Shown: positions 46,645-60,343, counted from the stretch's first letter. The stretch: DNA of 64,000 nt from Neostapfia colusana (GCA_030760725.1 JASWHV010000008.1:31406720-31470719); one strand, 5' to 3'. The notes: generated from the sequence alone by a model not told the origin. Numbers and translations are program-made.

Positions 46645-49600
46645 TGACAGGGCGCGCCGTCCCGATCACGGGGACGGGGCACCTCGCCCGGGAATCGTAT
46701 TGGGTGGTGCCGTGTTATGCGGCACCCAACAGCACACATATAAGGAAACTGTATTACATAAATCAAAGCGGAAGCATACAAATGTTCTTTGTAAATAATT
46801 TACATAAATTAGCTACAGCGGAACACTACAAACAACTCACGTTGAATAACTAATGGGCACTCAAGAGGAGGTCCAGCCCGCGGACTCCTCTCGCTAGCAA
46901 CACGAAGACATGGCAGCGACTAGGTCCTCCATGTGTAACATGACTCAGACGTTTCCGAGTCTCACCGGACAACCTTTTTTATAGCGTCATATTAACCTGC
47001 AAAACCACTCATATAGCAAGAGTGAGCACAAAGGCTCATCAAGACTTAACCGTCTCTCCTAAGACATGCAACTCTACATGGAAGTAACCTAAGACTTAAA
47101 CATGTCATTTGCGAAAAGACTCGCCTACGAGTTCATCCTTTTTTTTCAGATTTTAGCCATAATAGTAGTGACCTTGCGCCCAACAACATTGGAACTCCAC
47201 AATCAAACAAGAAACGCGTCATTCCAATGTTGCTTGTCCCAAGGTGGAAAATAACTTTAGTTTGCTCTATATCTACTTCAAACAGGGTTTTCATGCAATT
47301 TACAATAATCATAGCAGCAATTATAACTTTGCAAACTGTTTCCACACAAGTTGATTACTACGGCACAACATGGGAGCAAGTGGTACTCAATAACCGCGAG
47401 GGACGGTGATTCAAATCAAACACTACCCGGATAGCTCGACACATACGCCCGCCTATGAAGACCCAAATCTGGCATCCTTCATTACGTCGTATGTGGCAAC
47501 CTTTCGCAGGACACTCGATTGTAGAACCGGTCGCGCTGTCTCAGGCTCATAGGTCTAACGAGATGATGTGGTATGCCTCTACAATCTAGTTAACCTGGTA
47601 CATCATTTTCCTAGGTCCCATATAGCAGTAAGCCTCCAGTACACAACTCAATACTTGCTCCTGGATGCGGCACACAAATCGGTCCTTAACTGACACAGGC
47701 AGAGCTACTCGACCAAGACCTCGTCTTGTCGCTGCCTAACCCTCCTGCCTGGTCTCATCTTTAGAAATGTAAACTTTAGTTTGCCTCTCTCTTCCAACCA
47801 CACCTATGAAATCCTGAACTATAACTCGCGAGTAGATTCCAACTACTCGTCTTCTACCGGATGTCCTAGCCTATTTAGCATGGCCTTATTCTACAGCGAT
47901 GACACCTTTCTACCCTTGACCTCAGGGTTCATTTTTGGTCATGCAAGTGGAGTATAAAACATCCTTGACCTAATGCACATACAAACTTTGACCCATAGTA
48001 GTGAACAAAGGAAGAACTTTATAAAACAACTTAAATGCAAACCTGAGCTTGCCTTGGTTTTGCAGGTGACTAAAGTCAGATGATTATGAAGTTAGTTGCT
48101 GATGACTTGAAGCTTAATCTCTGCCCTTCTTGTTCCTTGATCCAAGCTTCACTCCTTCTCCACTTTTCCACATTTAATCACTACACGTTATGAATATTCA
48201 TACATTTTTAATTATAAAACTTTTGCTAACAAGTTCTAAGGACAAGTTCAAAACTGGAACTCTGTTTAAGAATTTAAAATGAAACTGGTGCTAGTGGTTT
48301 GGGTATGTGTTTAAGTACTATGATCAAGTGATAAGTGTGTTTCATCACTTGTGTGTTGAACACCTAATTGGGTTGCACAGAACAGTACTGATCCAGGGCT
48401 CCAATTGAGCTGAAAATTTTCTTGTGAGTTTCTTGTCACAAGAAAGTCTTCTGGACCAAAATTCAGAAGATTTCAATGGGTAGATCACTCAGCACAATTT
48501 CCTAAGCATTTAGAAAAAAGGAATTAATTCTTAATAAATTTTCACTTTCATGCAAATTCAAGTGAACTAAAATTTTAAACATAGCTCAGGGAGCGTGCCC
48601 GAGTTTTCCTAGGATTTTTGGAGCTAAGAACTGCCCAGAACAGAATTTCCAAGTTTTGGAAACTCCCTGAAAATGTTTCTGTATTCATTTGAATACAGAA
48701 ACTTGAAATCAGAATTACCCTGACTAAATCAACTCCAAATGAGCTGAAACTTTTACAGGAGTTTCCCTAACATCCTAAAGAACATTCTGGCAGAATTTGT
48801 GGATTTTTGGATGAAGCAAACTCCTTCTAAGATTCTTTTGCCGAAAAGCTTTAAAGAATTTTCCAGAATTTTATCTATTGGTTTTCATACAAATTGGGTT
48901 ACATATTTGGATAGATCTTGCAAAGATGAATCTAACCGAATTCGAATCACCCAATTTGGAGTTTCGTAGCACAAGTTATGAATTTCTAAACTTGCTTGAA
49001 ATCTGGAATTAATTTCCTACAGAAAATCTAACTGAACCCACTGTTTAAAGGGCAGCCAATAGAAAACGAGCCACACCGGTTAAAGGGTTTTGCCCGCGCG
49101 CAGCCACACTGGATCACACGCCACAGCCGATCCGGATTTCAAATTTTCAGCTGCTGACACGTGGGCCCGAGGAGGTCTTCTTCCTCGGCCGATTTCCCGC
49201 GCCAGCGCCTCCCTCTCGCCGGCACTCCACCGGAGCTCGCCGGAACCGGCTTCCCGGCCATCTCACGGCCTGCTACTCGCCGCCCGGGGGTTTTCAGGGA
49301 CGGGCAACTCAGCTAGGGGGTCGGCATAAGCTAACGACGCTCGGAACTAGGTCGGCGACGTGCGCACACCTCGGTGAAGCTTCGGCGCCGTGGTCCGAGC
49401 ACCCTAGCCCGCCAAAGGTTCGGAGGATTCGCTCTAAAGAATCAGTGGAGGACAGGCTAGCTCGGCAAGGCCTCAACATGGCTCAAAAATGGCGGCAATC
49501 TGGTTGTCACCGTGCGCCCGCGCGTTCCTGCCATGGCTGCCGAACGGAAAACTTGAAATAGGCCGTTAACACGAGGTTTCCAGCTAAGATTGTGAAGGGG

Positions 49601-51289
49601 ATTGGTTCTCCATAGAGTCTAGATCATTCGTGCACAGTTTTAGTGAACTAAAGACTAGAACTGAGCGGGAATTTTGAGACTTCATACCGGAACGTCGTTC
49701 TGTGGCCGCCGGCAAGGTTTTCCCGAATTCTCACTCTGTAGCCCACGGCATTGCTTGAGGTTTGGAGGTGAGCAGCACGGTTCACCAGCGCGTCCGGGGG
49801 TGTCCCTGCTCGGGCGTGAAAGTGCCTGGCGTATGCTGTCCACGAGCACCCCAAACCGGTGTGAACTTAGGTCGCCGCGGCGACGAGCTACTCTCGAGTT
49901 GGAAAGGCGGCAACTCACTGGATTTTGTGCCTAGGAGGTGGAGGAAGAGTTCACAGTGTGGTTTTTCGGCTTCGCCGGCCTCTGCATGATTGATTTTCAA
50001 CGGCTCTCGGTCGATGCCCCGAGGCGGCAACGCTCTCGGTTCTTTTGTCGTGTGAGGACAACCGACTGCGACGTCTTCGTTCGGTGGGCGAACCGAGCAC
50101 TTCATGCGTCGCCGAGAGCAAGAGCTGGTCGCCAGCAAATCGCACAAGCGGGAGGTGGCTTCACGGGAAGTCTCTGGTGCAGCTCGGTGGCGCGCGTGGA
50201 GGAAGTCACGGCTGCTCGGGTGTGAACCGATAAACAGAGAACTGAAACTTAGGCAGTAAGTCATCCCCCCTCTCAATTACAATGGGTCCCACAGCTCCTC
50301 TCTTCCAAAAGATCTCCAATTTTTGGCATAGTGCAAATTCAGCTATGAGGAACTAAAATTCAAAAGCCATTTGGCAATTTGACAAGTTTTGACTCAGTTT
50401 CAAATTTGAAATGAAATTTCGATGAAATTTACAAGTCTCTTTGATATACATATCAAAGCACCTCCAAATTTGCTCAAAATTTGCCTTCCTCATAATTTGG
50501 ATCTGATGAATTCAAATATGCCATCTGATTTTTGAGTTATCCAATGCAAATACAACTTCTTAAACAACAGTTTGAATTTCCCTTTTAGAAATGGCCTTCT
50601 TCTCTTTGAAGTGACCTTTTTATCAAACCGAATTTAAAGTCCTCTTGCAATTGCTTTGCCAACATACTTCCCAATGTGGTGAAAATTTATATTACCACAA
50701 ATTTGGGCTGAGGATTTGCATTATGGAATCAACTTTTAAATTTGGTTGCTGCTCCTAGAATGTTTGCAACCACAGTTTGTATTCCATTTTTGAAAAGGCC
50801 ACTTTGGAATTTAGTGATCATGTTTGGTTTGCTCATAACACATACTTGGTCACTTATTGGTCCTAGCCTAAACCTCAACAGTTCAGTTCAAACTTTGCCT
50901 TTTTATTGGGACTTCATCACAAATTCAATCATGGTCCTAATTCACTCCGTTTTGGCTCACCCTAAAAGCAGAAAGTTGCCACCATAAATCTTCTCAACTT
51001 CAAATGCATGAGGTCCCATGTGCATTCAAAAGTTTGGCGGGAACTTGAGGTGAGCATTTGAGTCCAAAGACCATATTTTTATTCTTTCTCATCCACATGT
51101 ATGATTACACATGAGTTTAAATTCACCTTGGCCCAACACATTCAAAGGCATGCTTGAACCCATGTGGTTGCACCTCATGTATACCATCCCATGTAAGAAA
51201 GTTTTTGTAAGTCCCATTTTTCATGAACCAGAAACACAATGACGATCAATCACCCGTTTCTTTGCATTCACGTTTTTAGGACTGTTACA
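46645..51289 (-). repeat. 3' LTR of element F (4645 bp)
   Basis: TGACAGGGCG...ACTGTTACA in plus view. AT-rich arms surround a GC-rich core at about 49090-50240. Frames in the core on either strand have no recognisable domain. Its part near 49740-49900 matches B's LTR core. Confidence 0.93.
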
Positions 51290-51302
51290 TTACTCCCCCC
51301 TT
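51290..51302 (-). other. Polypurine tract of element F
   Basis: The reverse complement AAGGGGGGAGTAA abuts the 3' LTR; nearly the same as in A and B. Confidence 0.88.
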
Positions 51303-51389
51303 AAAAAGAATCTCGTCCCAAGATTCCAATAGGAGAACGAGACGGGAGAGGTAATGTCAAGTGGTACGACGATAGAAATTATGGATAGT

Positions 51390-52790
51390 TCATGCGGAGG
51401 TAATCTTTGCTCTCCACGTTGTTTCTTCCGTGATATGATTTCTCCAAAGCACCTGGTAAAATCTTAATATCCAATTCCAGGTGTTCCGGATCCTTTTCAT
51501 CGATAGTCTGGACCGGTCGCTCGGTGTAAGAACGATCCGACTTCCACTAGTCGATTTCTTTTGTGCGGATAGCGATGGTAGCTTTAAGGCACTTCCGTAG
51601 CTGTGACACATGAAATGCGTCGTGAACACCAGCAAGATTTGCTGGTAGTTCCAGCCGGTAGGCTACGGTCCGCACTTTTCCGTGACAGCAAATGGATCTA
51701 AGGCTCGGGGAGCAAAATCTCCCCTATACCTTGGACCGGTGAATTCCTTTCATCAGAGACACGCGAAGACAACGTGTTCTCCGCCATCGAAATGCAACGG
51801 TCTATGCCTTTAACCATCGTGACTTTTCTGTCGGGATTGTACAGCCTTCAAGTTCGCTTCTATTGTCGAACTTGGTCATCGACGTTGTTGACAAATCAAC
51901 CCCGAACAGTACTCTTTCACCGTACTCACACCACTTCCTCGGTGTGCAATATTTCCGGCTGTAGAGCTTCATCTTATGAGGTATAACTGTACGGTCTTAA
52001 ACCATAGAGTACCCTCATTGTCCTTCCTGAACCACCTCATCTCCCCGTTGTCTATTCCCATCTGTAGGTGAGACATACCCTTGTATCTCCTTTGCACTTC
52101 AGCAATCTGTCATCAGATCGCTGGAATGGGAGCAGTGTTATAAGGTACTCCATACGGAATGACACGGAGATTGGGTTTTTCTCCTTCTAACTCAGCATTT
52201 GCCAAGTTGTGAACGTGGCCTTTCCGACTAAACGTGTCGGTAACCGTGTTCATTTTTTTCCCGGATGATAGTGGATCTTGATGTCATACTGTTTTATGAG
52301 CTCCCACCATCTTCGAGAATACCCTTGCACCAACTAGTTGATCAAATGAACTATCGACGCGGGGCAGGGTACTTGTTCCTTATAATGACGGCATTGAGCG
52401 AACGATTATCAACACTTAATCTTAGTGTCCCGTTGTTCTTCTTAACGAACAGCGTAGAGCAATCCCAAGATGATGAGTTTGGTCATATAAAACCTTTGCT
52501 CATGAGTTCCCTTAGTTGCTCCTTCAACTCCGCCAGTTCGTTAGGTGCCATCTTATACGGCCTTCGGGAAACCGGTGTTGTTTCCGGCGTCAGTTCAATC
52601 TTGAACTTGACGTCCTGTTAACTGGCATTTCCCGGTACTCATCGGAAACACATTGGATATTCACGTCCCACCGGACTATCCTCGAGTTTAATCACTCCCG
52701 TGGGATAGGCTTGACCCGTTCTCTTTGTTGTACAGAACGGACTCTTCTGTCCTCATCTAGATTTCTATCCGTTTATCAGCATTTCGGTAA
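51390..52790 (-). pseudogene. pol remnants of element F with three large deletions
   Basis: On the minus strand, in element order: end of protease/start of RT (VKFKIEL, RRPYKMAPNELAELKEQL, near 52480-52620) to FSKM near 52305; then a jump to the RNase H end (IKIHYHPGK-like, near 52265-52300) and GTLWFK near 51990; then a jump to the integrase C-terminal region (ALYGRK-like, near 51960) and the chromodomain remnant FYQVLWRNHITEETTW (about 51420-51480). Stops and frameshifts are frequent. The RT catalytic core, the integrase core, and gag, most of protease and the accessory ORF are missing. Confidence 0.82.
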
Positions 52791-54304
52791 CTCAAGTTGA
52801 ATACAAAAGTTAAAGTTAACTTCAGTATATTTTCAACGAGTATTCATATGCCTTTATCTCATCTCTGGATCAAAAGTTATGATAGCTCAAAGTTCACAGA
52901 ATTCCTGGATTAAATTTGCCAGCATCACCTTTGTATGTGGCTACCTTTATCACAGTTGTATATGCAAATTCAATAAGAATCTGGATAAACCTTGAACTAC
53001 AACAATGTTGCACATTTCATAAGCTTTCCGACGGTGTATCGTAGGCTCCTTAAGGATTTTTCTACAGGATGTTATGGAGTAAAAACAGAAAGGTCCAGAG
53101 AGGTTTTTGCTACTGTCCTGGTTTTGAACAGTTTGCCTTCAACTGGACTTTTCACCAACTTATCGTGTGATTTCTGGAGGTCTACAAAGAAGTTGTATAG
53201 CACTTGAAAATATTTCGAGAACTGTATCATACGCCTTAATTGGTTAAATCTACTGAGAGTTATGCTCTGTCAAAGTCCAGCAAGAATTCCTGCCAGAAAC
53301 AGAGCACTCTGTTTTTTAAATCTTTGAAGCCTAGTCATGCTCTCATTTGAATCTTAGCTCAAAATAAGAGCTCAGTAACTAATATTTGTTTCAAACTTCC
53401 ATTTTTAGTTGAAAGTTAGCTCATGAATCATTTCTTCATATGGAAGAGGTTATTAAGTGTACTACGGTGTCGATGCATCGTAAGAACATGTCGGTACTAC
53501 ATTGCTTCACCAAAAGAAAAATCCTAACCGGATTATACCGGCATATACGTATTATCAGTGGCACTAAAACGGTCTCTTGCACACGTGTACTACACGGGAT
53601 ACGTACGTGGTTAGTACCTGCAGAAGAACACTCAATAGTGGTGCACTCAAAGGTTGTTTCATTTCAGGCAGTTCCATATTTGAAAGTAAATACAAACGCC
53701 CGTATCATTGCCATACGGCCGTCCTTGAGTTAAGCCATGTCTCAAGGTACGTGATCGTGTTTTTACACCACACGACGGGGAACCCGAGTATATCATGAAC
53801 GGATCGTCACAGTTGGGAATGTTATCAACCCAACGGATACCACCTACTGCCCTGCAGGGCACATCGATGGCATGCGCTGCGTATGTCCTCCTCGGCTACT
53901 TCCAGACGAACACACTATCATGTTACTGACCACACGATGTGGTATCCACTTACTTGCCTAATGCATGCTAGGGATCAGCGTTCCATATGAACTCAGGAAC
54001 ATGAAGAGTCCAAGAGTTTCATATTAACGTCTCACACCAAGCTGTGAGACCTTTCACGGAACCACATATCTCGTCAGGGAGCTAACCAAAATTGGCCTGC
54101 TTTCGGTGGCGTTCCTTACCATTCTTACCTGAACGTAGGTGCGTCGTTTGATAATCAAAGTTCAGAATTTTGACAAGTATGTTAGTCATGCCAATTAAGT
54201 AACTATACTACTATAGTCCTTATGTGGGCCTAATACCGTTTCCTCACCGTATCCTAAGTTTTTGTCGTAATACGATCCTTACTCCGTGCGCTATTACCAA
54301 TGCC
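52790..54304 (-). other. Leader of element F
   Basis: Colinear with the leaders of A and B (for example the GTCGATGCRTC and CAGTGGCACTAAA region near 53470-53570). It joins directly to the protease/RT remnant near 52790. Short frames here have no support. Confidence 0.75.
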
Positions 54305-54316
54305 GCTCTGATACCA
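54305..54316 (-). other. Primer binding site of element F
   Basis: The reverse complement is TGGTATCAGAGC, three bases from the 5' LTR. Confidence 0.92.
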
Positions 54317-54319
54317 CGC

Positions 54320-57300
54320 TGACAGGGCCCGCCGTCCCGATCACGGGGACGGGGCACCTCACCCGGGAATCGCATTGGGTGGTGCCGTGTTATGTGGCAC
54401 CCAACAGCACACATATAAGGAAACTGTATTACATAAATCAAAGCGGAAGCTTACAAATGTTCTTTGTAAATAATTTACATAAATTAGCTACAGCGGAAGA
54501 CTACAAACAACTCACATTGAATAACTAATGGGCACTCAAGAGGACGTCCAGTCCGCGGACTCCTCTCGCTAGCAACACGAAGACATGGCAGCGGCTAGGT
54601 CCTCCATGTGTAACATGACTCGGACGATTCCGAGTCTCACCGGACAACCTTCTTTATAGCGTCGTATTAACCTGCAAAACCACTCATATAGCAAGACTGA
54701 GCACAAAGGCTCAGCAAGACTTAACCGTCTCTCCTAAGACATGCAACTCTACATGGAAATAACCTAAGACTTAAACATCTCATTTGCGAAAAGACTCGCC
54801 TATGAGTTCATCCTTAAATTTTGGATTTTAGCCATAATAGTAGTGACCTTGTTCCCAACAACATTGGAACTCCACAATCAAACAAGAAACACTTCATTCC
54901 AATGTTGCTTGTCCCAAGGTGGAAAATAACTTTAGTTTGCTCTATCTCTACTTCAAACAGGGTTTTCATGCAATTTACAATAATCATAGAAGCAACTAAA
55001 ACTTTGCAAACTGTTTCCACACAAGTTGATTACTACGTCAAAACATGGGAGAAAGCAGTACTCAATAACCGTGAGGGATGGTGATTCGAATCAAACACTG
55101 CCCGGATAGCTCAACACATGCGCCCGCCTATGAAGACCCAAATCTGGTGTCCTTCATTACGTCGTATGTGGCAACCTTTCGCAGAACACTCGACTGTAGA
55201 ACCGGTCACGCCGTCTCGGGCTCATAGGTCTAATGAGACGATGTGGTATGCCTCTACAATCCAGTTAACCTGGTACATCGGTTTCCTGGGTCCCATATAG
55301 CAGTAAGCCTCCGGTACACAACTCAATACTTGCTCCAGGATGCGGCACACACATTGGTCCTTAACCGACACAGGCAGAGCTACTCGACCAAGACCTCGTC
55401 TTGTCACTGCCTAACCCTCCTGCCCGGTCTCATCTTTAGAAATGTAAACTTTAGTTTGCCTCTCTCTTCCAACCACACTTATGAAATCCTGAACTATAAC
55501 TCGCGAGTAGATTCCAACTACTCGTCTTCTACCGGATGTCCTAGCCTATTTAGCATGGCCTTATTCTACAGCGATGACACCTTTCTACCCTTGACATCAG
55601 GGTTAATTTTTGTTCATGCAAGTGGAGTATAAAACATCCTTGACCTAATGCACATACAAACTTTGACCTATAGTAGTGAACAAAGGAAGAACTTTATAAA
55701 ACAACTTAAATGCAAACCGGAGCTTGCCTTGGTTTTGCAGGTGACTAAAGTCAGATGATTATGAAGTTAGTTGCTGATGACTTGAAGCTTAATCACTGCC
55801 CTTCTTAATCCTTGATCCAAGCTTCACTCCTTCTCCACTTTTCCACGTTTAATCACTGCACGTTATGAATATGCATACATGTTTAATTATAAAACTTTTT
55901 CTAACAAGTTCTAAGGACAAGTTCAAAACTGGAACCCTGTTTAAGAATGTAAAATGAAACTGGTGCTAGTAGTTTGGGTATGTGTTTAAGTACTATGATC
56001 AATTGATAAGTGTGTTTCATCACTTGTGTGTTGAACACCTAATTGGGTTGCACAGAACAGTACAGATCCAGGGCTCCAATGGAGCTAAAAATTTTCTTGT
56101 GAGTTTCTTGTCACAAGAAAGTCATCTGGACCAAAATTCAGAAGATTTCAATGGGTAGATCACTCAGAACAATTTCCTAAGCATTTAGGAAAAAAGGAAT
56201 TAATTCTGAATAAATTTGCACTTTCATGCAAATTCAAGAGAACTAAAATTTCAAACATAGCTCAGGGAGCATGCCTGAAGTTTCCTAGGATTTTTGGAGC
56301 TAATAACTGCCCAGAACTGAATTTCCAAGTATTGGAAATTCCCTGAAAATGTTTCTGTATTCATTTGAATACAGAATTTTGAAATCAGAATTACCCTGAC
56401 GAAATCAAATCCAAATGAGCTAAAACTTTTACAGGAGTTTCCTAACATCCTAAAGAACATTCTGGCAAAATTTGGGGATTTTTGGATGAACGAAACTCCC
56501 TCTAAGATTCTTTTGCTAAAAAGCTTTAAAGACTTTTCCAGAATTTTCTATTGGTTTTCATACAATTTGGGTTACAAATTTGTATAGATCTTGCCAAGAT
56601 GAATCTAACCGAATTTGAATCACCCAATTTGGAGTTTCCTAGCACAAGTTATGAATTTCTAAACTTGCTTGAAATCTGAAATTAATTTCCTACAGAAAAT
56701 CTAACTGGATCCACTGTTTAAAGGGCAGCCAATAGAAAACGAGCCACACCGGTTACAGGGTTTTGCCCGCACACAGCCACACTGGATCACATGCCACAGC
56801 CGATCCAGATTTTAAATTTTCAGCTGCTGACACGTGGGCCCGAGGGGGTCTTCTTCTTCCTCAGCCGATTTCCCGCGCCCGCACCTCCCTCTCGCCGGCA
56901 CTCCACCGGAGCTCGCCGGAACCGGCTTCCCGGCCACCTCACGGTCTGCTACTCGCTGCCCGGGGGTTTTCAGGGACGGGCAACTCAGCTAGGGGGTTGG
57001 CATAAGCTAACGACGCTCAGAACTAGGTCGGCGACGTGCACACACCTCGGTGAAGCTTCGGCGCCGTGGTCCGAGCACCCTAGCCCGCCAAAGGTTCGGA
57101 GGATTTGCTCTAAAGCATCAGTGGAGGACAGGCTAGCTCGGCAAGGACTCAACATGGCTCGAAAACGGCGGCAATATGGTTGTCACCGTGCGCCCGCGCA
57201 TTCCTGCCATAGCCGCCGAACGGAAAACTTGAAATAGGCCGCTAACACGAGGTTTGCAGCTAATATTGTGAAGGGGATTGGTTTGCATCGAGTCTAGATC

Positions 57301-58964
57301 CTTCATGCACAGTTTTAGTGAACTAAAGACTAGAATTGAGCGGGAATTTTGAGACTTCATACCGGAACGTCGTTCTGTGGCCGCCGGCAATGTTTTCCTG
57401 AATTCTCACTCGGTAGCCCACGGCTTTGCTTGAGGTTTGGAGGTGAGCAGCACGATTCACCAGCGCGTCCGGGGGTGTCCTTGCTCGGGCGTGAAAGTGC
57501 CTGGTGTAGGCTGTCGACGAGCACCCCAAACCATTGTGAACATAGGTCGCCGCGGCGATGAGCCAATCTCGAGTTGGCAAGGCGGCAACTCACTGGATTG
57601 TGTGCTTAGGAGGTGGAGGAAGAGTTCACAGTGTGGTTTTTCGGCTTCGCCGGCCTCTGCACGATCGATTTTCCACGGCTCTCGGTCGATGGCCCGAGGC
57701 GGCAACGCTCTCGGTTCTTTTGTCTTGCGAGGACAACCGACTGTGACGTCTTCGTTCGGTGGGCGAACCAAGCACTTCATGCATCGCCGAGAGCAAGAGA
57801 TGGTCGCCAGCACATCGCACAAGCAGGAGGTGGCTTCACGGGAAGTCTCTGGTGCGGCTCGGTGGCGCGCGTGGAGGAAGTCACGGCTGCTCGGGTGTGA
57901 ACCGATAAACAGAGAACTGAAACTTAGGCAGTAAGTCATCCCCCCTCTCAATGACAATGGGTCCCACAGCTCCTCTCTTCCAAAGGATCTCCAATTTTTG
58001 GCATAGTGCAAATTCAGCTATGAGGAACTCAAATGAAAAAGCCATTTGGCAATTTGACAAGTTTTGACTCAGTTTCAAATTTGAATTCAAATTTTGATGC
58101 AATTTACAAGTCCCTTTGATATACATATCAAAGCACCTCCAAATTTGCTAAAAATTTGCCTTCCTCATAATTTGGACCTGATAAATTCAAATATGACATC
58201 TGATTTTTGAGTTAGCCAATGCAAATACAACTTCTTAAACAACATTTTGAATTTCCCTTTTGGAAATGGCCTTCTTCTCTTTGAAATGACCTTTTTATCA
58301 AACCGAATTTAAAGTCCTCTTGCAATTGCTTAGCCAACATACTTCCCAATGTGGTGAAAATTTATATTACCACAAATTTGGGCTGAGGATTTGCATTATG
58401 GAATCAACTTTTAAATTTGGTTGATGCTCCTAGAATGTTTGCAACCACAGTTTGTATTCCATTTTTGAAAGGGCCACTTTGGAATTTAGGGATCAAGTTT
58501 AGTTTGCTCATAACACATACTTGGTCACTTTTTAGTCCTAGCCTAAACCTCACCAGTTCACGTTAAACTTTGCCTTTTTATTGTGACTTCATCACAAATT
58601 CAAACATGATCCTAATTCACTCCTTTTTGGCTCACCCTAAAAGCAGAAAGTTGCCACCATAAATCTTCTCAACTTCAAATGCATGAGGTCCCATGTGCAT
58701 TCAAAAGTTTGGTGGCAACTTGAGGTGAGCATTTGAGTCAAAAGACCATATTTTTATTCTTTCTCATCCACATGTATGATTACACATGAGTTTAACTTCA
58801 CCTTGGCCCAACACATTCAAAGGCATGTTTGAACCCATGTGGTTGCACCTCATGTATACCATCCCATGTAAGAATGTTTTTGTAAGTCCCATTTTTCATG
58901 AACCAGAAACACAATGACTTTCAATCACCCGTTTCTTTGCATTCACGTTTTTGGGACTTCTACA
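54320..58964 (-). repeat. 5' LTR of element F (4645 bp)
   Basis: TGACAGGGCC...GGACTTCTACA in plus view, followed by CCGGA. The GC-rich core is at about 56770-57920. The 165- to 184-codon frames in the core (57437-57934 and 57457-58011) overlap on opposite strands, partly recur in the other LTR and show no domain. Confidence 0.93.
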
Positions 58965-59339
58965 CCGGACTAGTCCGTAAGAGTGCGGACTAGTCTATTG
59001 TCTACTCAGAGACAAATCGGACTAGTCCGGTACATATCGGTCTAGTCCGTTTTCTAGTCATAGAGAAATCGGACTAGTCCGGTTGATATCGGACTAGTGC
59101 GCATATGCTGATTTTTGTGCAGTTAGTGTGATTTCTTTCACTTGAGCTCTTGGGGTGTGTTTATCCAACACACTCCATACTTAGTAATCTAATCTTTTCA
59201 GCTCCTGAGCTTTTATCATTTTAGATCCTCATTCCCCTTTCTTTTTGCGCTTTCTTCCTAATTTCTTTAAAAACCTGCGCTCATCTCAATGATTTTGTTA
59301 GGGTCTCATTTGTTTGTCATAAATCAACCAAAACCCACA
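58965..59339 (-). repeat. 5' LTR of element C, second segment, with palindrome array 2
   Basis: Continues C's LTR after F; 58965-58969 is F's right duplication. In element orientation it holds the LTR start TGTGGGTTTTGGTTG (plus view ...AACCCACA at 59339). Palindromes CGGACTAGTCCG at 58966, 59018 and 59070, with diverged copies at 58986, 59038 and 59090, keep the 52-bp period seen in array 1. Confidence 0.88.
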
Positions 59340-59347
59340 AGGGATGC

Positions 59348-60343
59348 CTAGATGAAATTCCACTTGGCAACGGTAACCCAATACTCGGAGTAGAACTCGA
59401 CCTCCTGTGGGTCGTCGTCCTCCGCTACCTCTGCTGGTGGCTCCGGGTCCATGACCTCCTCTTCCGGTTAAGGTTCTCCCATTGCTGGAAGACCCAAAAC
59501 CACAGGTACGGCACCCACCATTGGTATGCCCATTACCGGAGGTATGAGGTCCTGCAACGCGTGCACCTCGTCCATGGCCTGGTTGTAGTCCTCTTTCCAA
59601 CCTTGCCCCTCCTCAATAGCGTCATCACGCTCTTGACTGAGGACCTCATTCTGCTGGGTCAGGGCCTGCACTTGCTGTTGCAAGGCCGTGATGTCGACGC
59701 GGCTTTTCTTTCTCGCCTTCTTCAGACGATGCAACTGATTATGTTGTTCGTTCAGTCGCTTTACCGTCGGAAGGAGCACATTGCAGAGTGCGCTGTGAGC
59801 ACTCTCGAAATGGTCTCCATGGCTGGTGCTTTCCTTGAGCTTTGCAGAAAGACAATCCGTATGAACAGCTTGGCTGTCTATCACGGCTTTTCCTGCCCTC
59901 AACTGGAGGCTGAGGTTCGTCTCCGCGGGGTTGTACCTCGGGCAACCCGGATCTGTTGCCTCCATGTACCTTTCCCCCCACACATGATTAGACTGTCCCT
60001 CCACCGGAACGAGCTCGTATGGAGTGCCCTCCATAGCTCTCACGTGTAGTTGGCAGAAACGCGACATGGTGTCTCGGGCTGCCACTTGTCACATTTCCTC
60101 CGGATGTCTATCTCTCACCGTGACGGTGAACGGCACCCAACCGGGTGGCGTGGGTCCTGCAGGAACTTTGACATGGATGGTCCACGTCTTGTTCCCCTCC
60201 TCGCCTTCTTCCTTGGCGAGATACTGCGGTGTCCCCACATATCCAAAATATTGAAGCATTTTCTTCAATACTTCCGGATAACCGCGGCGGTGAGAACAGT
60301 GGGATACCACCCACCCGTTCTCCCATCGTCTATCCGCTGTCAT
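59348..60343 (-). pseudogene. Accessory ORF of element G, two nonsense codons
   Basis: Third copy of the accessory ORF. TGA at 60089-60091 replaces the Trp codon of EGMWQVAA in A, and TAA at 59468-59470 falls before the acidic tail. An extra short insertion (near 59510) follows the VPPV/IPPV region. The normal stop after EFYSE is lost (TAG to TAT), so the frame would run to TAG at 59348-59350. The dsRBD-like pattern, basic patch (KKARKKSR) and coiled coil remain recognisable. The ATG again directly follows an acceptor-like ATACAG. Confidence 0.85.

Larger units (their letters stand above)
46645..58964 (-). mobile_element. Element F: deleted Ty3/gypsy chromovirus related to A/B
   Basis: 12.3 kb on the minus strand with CCGGA duplications at 46640-46644 and 58965-58969. 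Both LTRs measure 4645 bp; the internal part is only about 3.0 kb against 7.3 kb in A. Leader and LTR segments are recognisably related to A/B (for example GGCAAGCTCCGGTTTGCATT). About nine differences in the first 240 bp of the LTRs. A non-autonomous deletion derivative. Confidence 0.93.
28039..59339 (-). mobile_element. Element C: Ty1/copia (SIRE/Opie-like), host of A, D, E and F
   Basis: A minus-strand copia element cut into pieces: pol end and pol at 28039-31560, a scrap at 41256-41291, gag at 44416-45660, primer site at 45698-45710, 5' LTR at 45716-46644 plus 58965-59339. Its 3' LTR lies left of A, outside the window. The pieces rejoin exactly: gag sequence before 31560 continues after D at 41256, then after E at 44416. 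The pol order (integrase before RT) is that of copia. Gag and pol motifs recall the maize Opie/SIRE type; the lineage is inferred. Its right flank 59340-59344 (AGGGA) should be the target duplication. Confidence 0.9.

Noticed and set aside
57437..58011. 165- and 184-codon frames on opposite strands
   Set aside because: Within F's 5' LTR, mutually overlapping, low complexity and without motifs.
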